From assembly GCF_038066715.1 (NCBI RefSeq), contig NZ_JBBUKT010000004.1:186001-250000 (forward strand): a DNA stretch of 64,000 nucleotides, written 5' to 3'. This stretch comes from Luteolibacter sp. Y139 (GTDB lineage Bacteria; Verrucomicrobiota; Verrucomicrobiia; Verrucomicrobiales; Akkermansiaceae). The position numbers and the translations under genes are program-made. Under the pieces are notes generated by a model. It saw only the letters and a list, made by a program, of their open reading frames with translations. It made no database searches and was not told the origin of the DNA. Below, in pieces: positions 58,319 to 64,000 of the stretch (position 1 is the stretch's first letter; each line of letters opens with the position of its first letter).

Positions 58319-59071
58319 TTAGCGGCGCCAGCGGCGGTAATCGATCACCTGATAGGTGATGAAGAGGATGAAGGCCGCGAGGCTCAGGTAATAGACGGCC
58401 GGCCGGGTATCCAGCAGGCCCTTGGTAAAGTAGTGCAGGTGCTCTTGGCTGGAGATGTAGTGGAACATCTCGGCGGCCTTGAAATTCTCGCCCCAGATCG
58501 CGGTCACGTAACCGAGGAAGTAGTGGATGACCAGCAGGCCGATGGTGAGCAGGCCGGCAATGATCTGGCTGGAGGTCAGCGCGGAGGCGAGGCAGCCGAC
58601 GGCGGTGAAGGCGGCACCCATCAGCAGCAGGATGGAGTAGGCTCCGAGCATCGCGCCCGGAGCGTAGGCCGGCGGCACGTCGGTCACCCATTCATACATC
58701 CGGAACTGGATGTAGCTGGGGATCCACAGCAGCGTGTAGAAGACCATGGCCGCGCCGTACTTCGAGAGCACCACCTGCCAGGTTCGTACCGGGGCGGTGA
58801 GCAGGCCCTCCAGCGTGCCGCTTTTCTCTTCCTCGGCGAAGAGGCGCATGGTGATCAGCGGGAAGATGAAGAGGAACCAGAACCAGAACAGGGTGGTATT
58901 GTAGGCCGAGTAAACGAGGCTATTTTGGCTGGGGGTATCGCGGAAGCCCTTCATCGCCGTCGACAGGGCGAATCCTTGCATGCCCGTCACAAAGACGAGG
59001 ACCACCCAGCCGAAGGGATTGAGAAAATACCCCTTCAGCTCCTTGCGGAGCATGATGAACAAGAGTCGCAT
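58319..59071 (-). CDS. ABC-2 type permease (GldF-like)
   Basis: 250 aa from ATG 59071, six transmembrane helices. MLRKELKGYFLNPFGWVVLV, FWFWFLFIFPLITMRLFAEE, EKSGTLEGLLTAPVRTWQVV (the 'r.sGTlE.Lla.Pvr..qiv' hallmark) and LLLMGAAFTAVGCLASALTS identify the GldF/CcmB-like family. Lead gene of a permease-GldG-DUF4340 operon. The ATP-binding subunit, usually immediately upstream, is missing; the next gene upstream runs the other way. The ATPase must be encoded elsewhere. Confidence 0.92.
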   Translation of the reverse strand: MRLLFIMLRKELKGYFLNPFGWVVLVFVTGMQGFALSTAMKGFRDTPSQNSLVYSAYNTTLFWFWFLFIFPLITMRLFAEEEKSGTLEGLLTAPVRTWQVVLSKYGAAMVFYTLLWIPSYIQFRMYEWVTDVPPAYAPGAMLGAYSILLLMGAAFTAVGCLASALTSSQIIAGLLTIGLLVIHYFLGYVTAIWGENFKAAEMFHYISSQEHLHYFTKGLLDTRPAVYYLSLAAFILFITYQVIDYRRWRR

Positions 59072-59257
59072 GGAAATCGGGCCCGCCCGCGCGGGGCCGC
59101 TTGTGTAGGGGAAGCTCCCGCGGGCGGAAACACCAAAAATCGGGGGTGTCGGGAGGCCGCTCCGGTCCCGTGGAGGCCCTGTATTCACGTGGTATGTAGG
59201 GCCCCGCTCCCGGATTTCCCCGGATTTCCCCTTTGCTACCGGCGATCCCGCCATTAA

Positions 59258-60886
59258 ATGCCGGGCGTGACTGCAAAAACCCTCCTGCTCGCCCTCGCCT
59301 TCGCGACCGTCGTTTCCACCTCGGCTCCGGCCGCGATCAGCCTCGGCACCGATGCCCCTGCCACCGTGCCGGAGATTGCCGACGGCCCGGCCAAGGCGGC
59401 GCTCGATGCCTTCCGCGAAGGCCGCCACAATGTCGGGGTCGATCTTGCCAAGCCTCTGGCGGAGAAGGGGAATGCGGACGCGCTGTTCCTGCTCGGGTTC
59501 GCCGCGGAAACCGGCCAGGGCATGCCCGCATCCCGCGACGCGGCGCTGGAAAATTACAAGAAGGCCGCCGCAGCCGGTAACAAGGACGCGACCTATCGGC
59601 GCGCGCTGATTTTGCTGAACTCGAAAGAGGAAAAGGACCGCCAGGAGGGTCGCGAGGCTCTGGAGTCCGCCGCGAAGACCGATCCCGCCAACGCCGGTCG
59701 TATCCTCGGCGAGGCATGGCTCCGCGGCCTGCTCAGCGAGAAGGCGGACTATGACAAGGCCTCCGAGTGGTGGAACAAGGCCTCGAACGCGGGCGATACC
59801 CCCTCCATCCTGCTGCTCGCCCGCCTCCACGAGGGTGCCTTCGGTTTCAAGGAAAAGGCCGATGCGAAGAAGTCGCTGGAGTTCTACCAAAAGGCCGCCG
59901 CACTGGGCGACGCCTCCGCTTTCATCCCGCTCGGATCGCGCCTGCTGAATGGCGAAGAGTCCATCCGCAACGAGAAGGAGGGCCGCGAGTGGCTCGCCAA
60001 GGCGATCGAGAAGGAACAGTGGGCCGCCTATCTCGCGCTCGGCGACTTCGAGGAGAACGTCAAAAAGAACGAGAAGGAGGCGCTGGCGAACTACAAGAAG
60101 GGTGCCGACAAGGCGCAGCCGGATTGCTTGCTCCGGGTCGCCGGGTTCTACTTCGACGGCAAGGGCGGGCTCGAGAAGAGCGAGGAAAAGGGCCGCGAGC
60201 AGCTGGTGAAGGCCGCCGAGGCGGGCAACGCGATGGCCGCTCTCGAAATGGCCTCCCGCCTGTCCAAGGAAGAGAAGCCGGACATGATGTCCGTTTACAA
60301 GTATCTGCTCTCCGCCGCGAATACCGGTATGCCCGTCGCCCAGAATGAGATCGGCCTGCTTTATGTCTCCGGTAACATGGGTCTGAGTGATCCTACCGCT
60401 GCCGTCGCGTGGTTCACCGCCGCCGCCAAGGCCGGTCACGCTGCCGCTCAAAACAATCTCGGCACCCTCTACGAGCGCGGCATGGGAGTCCCCGTGGACT
60501 ATAACAATGCTGGCCAGCTTTACTCGCTCGCCGCGAATCAGGGACACGCCGCTGCCACCACCGGCCTCGCCCGCCTGCACGCCACCGGCCACGGCACTGA
60601 CCAGAATCTGCCGAAGGCCTGGGCGCTCGCCTCGCTCGCCATCGAGCGCGGAGACGACAAGGAGGCCAAGACGCTGCTCGGCGACCTGACCAGCAAGATG
60701 AGCGGCGACCAACTCATCGAAGGGAAGAAGGAACTCGAGACCCTCAAGAAGCCGGCGGAGCCAAAGTCCGCCGATGACAAGCCCGCTGCCCCCATCAAGC
60801 CCGCCGCCGGGAAGAAGGAGGCAGTCACGCCCGCGATCGAAGTCCCCGCGCCTGACGCGCCGAAGGAAAAGAAGAAGGGCGAGTAA
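59258..60886 (+). CDS. Secreted Sel1-repeat protein
   Basis: 542 aa. Signal peptide (VTAKTLLLALAFATVVSTSA). Then about ten Sel1-like TPR repeats of 36-40 residues, for example GNADALFLLGFAAETGQGMP, AALENYKKAAAAGNKDATYR, GHAAAQNNLGTLYERGMGVP and GHAAATTGLARLHATGHGTD. The C-terminal 60 residues are Lys/Pro/Ala-rich (KPAEPKSADDKPAAPIKPAA). Probably a periplasmic scaffold. A GTG at 59267 is an alternative start. Divergent from the ABC permease operon, 186 nt apart; that gap has no other feature I can see. Confidence 0.88.
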   Translation: MPGVTAKTLLLALAFATVVSTSAPAAISLGTDAPATVPEIADGPAKAALDAFREGRHNVGVDLAKPLAEKGNADALFLLGFAAETGQGMPASRDAALENYKKAAAAGNKDATYRRALILLNSKEEKDRQEGREALESAAKTDPANAGRILGEAWLRGLLSEKADYDKASEWWNKASNAGDTPSILLLARLHEGAFGFKEKADAKKSLEFYQKAAALGDASAFIPLGSRLLNGEESIRNEKEGREWLAKAIEKEQWAAYLALGDFEENVKKNEKEALANYKKGADKAQPDCLLRVAGFYFDGKGGLEKSEEKGREQLVKAAEAGNAMAALEMASRLSKEEKPDMMSVYKYLLSAANTGMPVAQNEIGLLYVSGNMGLSDPTAAVAWFTAAAKAGHAAAQNNLGTLYERGMGVPVDYNNAGQLYSLAANQGHAAATTGLARLHATGHGTDQNLPKAWALASLAIERGDDKEAKTLLGDLTSKMSGDQLIEGKKELETLKKPAEPKSADDKPAAPIKPAAGKKEAVTPAIEVPAPDAPKEKKKGE

Positions 60887-60934
60887 CCCTCGCTACGATC
60901 TTCCATCGGCGATCTGCGATCTCCCACCTCCGCC

Positions 60935-61582
60935 ATGCGCGTTCTCGTTACTGCCGGACCCACCCGCGAGGCGTTGGATCCGGTGCGCTACCTGACGAAT
61001 CGCTCGTCGGGCAAGATGGGCTATGCCATGGCGGATGCATTCGCGCGCGCGGGGCACCAGGTCTTGCTGGTGTCCGGCCCCACGGTGTTGGACATCCCGG
61101 AAGGCGTGGATTTCCTGCCGATTGAATCTGCGGCAGAGATGTTCGAGGCAGTGCAGCGCCACATCGGCCGCATGGACGCCGCGGTCTTCGCCGCCGCGGT
61201 CGCCGACTACCGCCCCGCCGTGGTCGCGGATCAGAAGATCAAGAAGACCGGCGAAACCCTCACGCTCGAACTCGTCCGCACGCCGGACATCCTCGGCTCT
61301 GTTAGAAAAGACTTCGGCTTCACCGGCACCCTCGTCGGCTTCGCCGCGGAAACGGAGAACTTGTTAGAAAACGCCCGCGCCAAGCTTGCGCGGAAAGGCT
61401 GCGACCTCGTCATCGCCAACGACGTCTCCAAGCCCGGCATCGGCTTCGACTCGGATCGCAATGAGGTGATCCTGGTCTTCCCGGAGCATGTGGAAGCTCT
61501 GCCGGAGGATGAGAAGCATCACCTCGCTCCGAGGATCGTCCGTGAGATCGAGCGGCTGGTGGCGGAGCGTGGCGCGAAGTAG
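60935..61582 (+). CDS. coaB: Phosphopantothenate--cysteine ligase (CoaB), stand-alone
   Basis: 215 aa. Second step enzyme pair of CoA synthesis. Begins at once with the CoaB domain (MRVLVTAGPTREALDPVRYL, TNRSSGKMGYAMADAFARAG), has AAVFAAAVADYRPAVVADQK and the C-terminal signature LVGFAAETENLLENARAKLA, RKGCDLVIANDVSKPGIGFD. In most bacteria it is fused to CoaC; here CoaC is separate and not in the window. Start ATG 60935 fits the whole CoaB N-terminus. It follows the Sel1 gene by 48 nt. Confidence 0.94.
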   Translation: MRVLVTAGPTREALDPVRYLTNRSSGKMGYAMADAFARAGHQVLLVSGPTVLDIPEGVDFLPIESAAEMFEAVQRHIGRMDAAVFAAAVADYRPAVVADQKIKKTGETLTLELVRTPDILGSVRKDFGFTGTLVGFAAETENLLENARAKLARKGCDLVIANDVSKPGIGFDSDRNEVILVFPEHVEALPEDEKHHLAPRIVREIERLVAERGAK

Positions 61583-61629
61583 AGCTTGGGCAACCGGCTA
61601 GCAGATTCAAATCTCAAGGACTGACCCGC

Positions 61630-62133
61630 ATGGCACGTAAGATGAAAATTTTGTTACTGTCCCTAATGTTGGCGTCGTGCAGTAATCATGTGGCTCAAAA
61701 TGGCATCGTTGAGATGAGCCAAAAGCGTGAAGACTTAAAGTTTCCCGGGCTTGTGCGAGTGTTTCCTCGCGCTAGGCCTTCTGAGCCGTTCAAGGTGGAA
61801 TATCGCGATGACCGCGGCAAGGTCTCGTCATGTGGGATCCCGTTGAGTCAGGAGGTGATGAATTCTATACTGAATTCGAGTAATTTTGTTCCTCGCGAAA
61901 GTATGATGCGCGGCGTGGCAAATTTATATTTTCAAGGTGGATATTCCCCGTGTCCCGACGGTGATAATTTTTCAGTCAAGAAAGAGGCGGATTCCTCAAT
62001 GTGTGAGATAAACGCAGTCGATAGAAATGGTCGTTTGTGGCGATTGAAGGTGGAAAGCCGGGAGGGGAAGCATCAGTTTAGTTCAGTGGAGAAGAGGAAG
62101 GTCTATGAGAATCTTATGTTGTTCGGAGGCTGA
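61630..62133 (+). CDS. Low-GC lipoprotein of unknown function
   Basis: 167 aa. Signal with lipobox LASC (MARKMKILLLSLMLASCSNH; Cys at residue 17). AAGGA lies 9 nt before ATG 61630, favouring this start over 61642. Base composition and codon use (many AT-ending codons, such as AATTTATATTTT) are clearly unlike neighbouring genes. The body (VEYRDDRGKVSSCGIPLSQE, YSPCPDGDNFSVKKEADSSM) matches no family I know. It may be recently acquired or poorly constrained. Confidence 0.7.
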   Translation: MARKMKILLLSLMLASCSNHVAQNGIVEMSQKREDLKFPGLVRVFPRARPSEPFKVEYRDDRGKVSSCGIPLSQEVMNSILNSSNFVPRESMMRGVANLYFQGGYSPCPDGDNFSVKKEADSSMCEINAVDRNGRLWRLKVESREGKHQFSSVEKRKVYENLMLFGG

Positions 62134-62253
62134 CTGACTGGATTGGTCGAAGGGGCCCGTCCTGATCGCGCTAAATCTGGCCCTTTCATACCCTGCGCAC
62201 TGTTCAAGCAGGAGAGTGATGGAGAGCAGCGGAAACCTTTGCCGGGCCTCCGG

Positions 62254-64000
62254 TTATTTCAGGGCATCGAGGTCGGCCTTGGCCTGATGAAGGGCTTCGG
62301 AGAGTTGTTGGAGAGAGGCTTCGAGAGAGGTGCGGCGGTTAAGGACGGACTGCCGGGGCTCATTGAGGAGGGCGGGGGCCGCGCGGAGCTTGCGTTCGAG
62401 GTCGGCACGTTTGATGGCGATCGCGCGGTCGAGGGCGAGGACTTCAGCGCGGTCGACTTCGGCGGCGGGGTTGAATCGGAATTGCTGCTCGATCTGGTGG
62501 CGCCAGTGCATGAGGTCGGCGGCGAGGGAGTTGCCGAAGCCGGGGACCTGGAGGATGGCGGGGACGTTGAGGTCGAGGGCGGTTTCGATGCCGTAGGACT
62601 CTAACATGTCCTTGCGACCGGGGCCGATGTTGGGGATGGAGGCTTTGGCGATGAGGTGGCTATCCAGGTGGGCGCGGAGTGCGTGTTGCTCGCGGTCCTT
62701 GACGAGTTGGTCGTAGCGGCGCTTGCGTTCATCGGGGAGGTTTTCCCATTCCCAGAAGGTGCGGGTGAGTTGACTACGCTGGATCTCGAAGGTTTCGGCT
62801 TCGGGTTTGGCGGCGTAATCGGCAACGAGGGCCGTCATCTGGGCATCGAGAGAGTCGTGAGTCTCGGAGAAGGGTTTGAGGCTGTCAGTTGTTAGGTAGG
62901 CGATCGCGAAGCCGACGCCGGTGGCGATGATGAGCCAGAGAAACCACAGGGAGCCGGAGATGAAAGCGAGGCCGAAGAAGAGGAGCACGCCGGCGAGCAC
63001 TGCGATGGAGCGGCGCTCGGTGCGTTTCTTCCGGGCGGCGGTAGCCTGGGGTGATGGCTTGACCGGAGCGTGTGCGGTGGCGGGGGCCCAGTAGACGACG
63101 CCGGGATTCGGGATGGTGAGGACTTGCTGCCAGATGCCGGGGATATCCGCACCTCCGGTGGTGGTGCCGGTGGCGATGCCGAAGAGGATGACGCCGATGC
63201 TCTCGATGGGGCACCAGGGGCAGTTGGCATTCCCGCGAAAATGGTAGTGGGTGGGATTGATGGCGCACTGGGCCAAGCTCTTCTCGAGGCTGGAGAGCTC
63301 GGCGACCCACTCGGCGGCGGTGGGGCGGGGCTGGCTGTTAGAGCCTTCGCGACTGAAGGCGCGTTCCCAGAGGGCGGCGATGCCGGGGGAGGCAGAGTGG
63401 GGTGAAGCGGTGTAGGGGGGCGGCTCCATCTGGGTGAGGGAGACCTGGCCGCTGTAGGCGTAGCGGAATTCGCCGATGGCCTTCGGGATCGGCATCTCGC
63501 CGGTGCCGCGGTAGCGGCCGGCGAAGGGATGGCGGCCCATCTGGAGGAGCTGGAAGATGAGGATGGCGAGGCCGAAGTTATCGTGATTCGCAGTACGCGG
63601 GGTTTGCTTGAAGGACTTCTGCTGGAGTTCGGGCGGGGTGAATTGGTCGGTGCCGACCTCGCAGAGGTAGGTCTTTCCCTGCGATGAGATCTGGAAGCTA
63701 TCGCAATCGATGATGCGGACGGTGCCATCGGGCGCGACGCGGATGCCGCCGTGATTGACGTCCGCGACGAGACAGCCGGACTGGTGGAGGATGTGAAAGG
63801 CGCGGGAGAGGTTCAGGGAGACCCTGACAAGGAGACGCCAGTCCGCGTGGGGGAACTCGGCGAGGCGGCTCTTCGGACTGTAGAGGGTGTGGATGTCCTT
63901 TGAGGAGCCCATGCGGTCCATCAGGAAGCCGCCGATGCGGCCATCCGGCTTGTAGAGGACGTCCTTCGGCCAGGCTGTCAGGGCGGCGATCTCTTTCGTG
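62254..64000 (-). CDS. YegI/TerY-associated protein kinase with helix-hairpin-helix domain (5'-truncated by window edge)
   Basis: At least 582 codons; the start lies beyond the right edge. Upstream of the first ATG at 63921 the frame stays open with AWPKDVLYKPDGRIGGFL, the usual sequence after the kinase lysine region. Kinase features: CLVADVNHGGIRV (catalytic Asp), RIIDCDSFQI (Mg-binding Asp), VGTDQFTPPELQ and DNFGLAILIFQLLQMGRHPF. A CPWC knuckle, two transmembrane helices (AVLAGVLLFFGLAFISGSLW, FLWLIIATGVGFAIAYL) and a C-terminal helix-hairpin-helix (SIPNIGPGRKDMLESYGIET, VPGFGNSLAADLMHW) follow. As in E. coli YegI, it should act with a PP2C phosphatase and a vWA protein, probably beyond the edge. 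Glycine loop not visible. Confidence 0.85.
   Translation of the reverse strand, partial: TKEIAALTAWPKDVLYKPDGRIGGFLMDRMGSSKDIHTLYSPKSRLAEFPHADWRLLVRVSLNLSRAFHILHQSGCLVADVNHGGIRVAPDGTVRIIDCDSFQISSQGKTYLCEVGTDQFTPPELQQKSFKQTPRTANHDNFGLAILIFQLLQMGRHPFAGRYRGTGEMPIPKAIGEFRYAYSGQVSLTQMEPPPYTASPHSASPGIAALWERAFSREGSNSQPRPTAAEWVAELSSLEKSLAQCAINPTHYHFRGNANCPWCPIESIGVILFGIATGTTTGGADIPGIWQQVLTIPNPGVVYWAPATAHAPVKPSPQATAARKKRTERRSIAVLAGVLLFFGLAFISGSLWFLWLIIATGVGFAIAYLTTDSLKPFSETHDSLDAQMTALVADYAAKPEAETFEIQRSQLTRTFWEWENLPDERKRRYDQLVKDREQHALRAHLDSHLIAKASIPNIGPGRKDMLESYGIETALDLNVPAILQVPGFGNSLAADLMHWRHQIEQQFRFNPAAEVDRAEVLALDRAIAIKRADLERKLRAAPALLNEPRQSVLNRRTSLEASLQQLSEALHQAKADLDALK

Overview
The window is about 64 kb of GC-rich, densely coded bacterial DNA. 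It most likely comes from a member of the Verrucomicrobiota (Luteolibacter/Haloferula-like Verrucomicrobiae). This is inferred from gene content: secreted proteins ending in a 'DxDxDG...LEYxFGxDP' module plus a small beta domain, a secreted haem-binding protein of planctomycete/verrucomicrobial type, pseudopilin-like paralogues, an archaeal/eukaryote-type ProRS and many Pro/Ala-rich single-pass membrane proteins. No rRNA, tRNA, CRISPR array, transposase or prophage was seen.

Region 1 (1-5.7 kb) is a molybdenum regulon on the minus strand: modE-like regulator, a sulfite-oxidase-fold secreted protein, a mono-haem secreted protein, a TonB-dependent receptor, modA and modB (modB runs off the left edge). 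Three 24-bp dyads of similar sequence lie 21-43 nt upstream of the start codons of modA, the receptor and the sulfite-oxidase-fold gene. They resemble ModE operators. This suggests that the receptor imports molybdate or tungstate across the outer membrane.

Region 2 (5.7-15.5 kb) holds a frame-disrupted E1-alpha dehydrogenase gene, a divergent LysR/MFS pair, two acetyltransferases, a YbaL-type antiporter and pheS-pheT. Region 3 (15.5-25 kb) holds a secreted sugar-dehydrogenase-like protein, then five paralogous membrane proteins with a pilin-like ectodomain in two blocks. The blocks are separated by an oppositely oriented pair of transglutaminase genes. proS follows.

Region 4 (25-45 kb) is mostly housekeeping and single genes: DAHP synthase, a PhoX-like protein, trxA, purU, a rhomboid protease, an orphan vsr, an intradiol dioxygenase, nfeD-qmcA, menD, a GreA/B-like factor, a Spx/ArsC-like protein, a CBS protein, a PI-PLC-like protein, a large haem-binding protein and a zinc-ribbon membrane protein. 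Region 5 (45-64 kb) has an outer-membrane barrel protein, cbpA-cbpM with a LEA-like lipoprotein, a 1670-residue secreted repeat protein, vanZ-like, brnT-brnA, a Gld-like ABC-2 transporter operon lacking its ATPase, a Sel1 protein, stand-alone coaB, a low-GC lipoprotein and a YegI/TerY-associated kinase cut by the right edge.

Most genes run in short operons of 1-4 genes. Intergenic gaps are all under 300 bases. Functional names come from reading motifs by eye. Statements on family membership rest on recalled knowledge, not on database searches.
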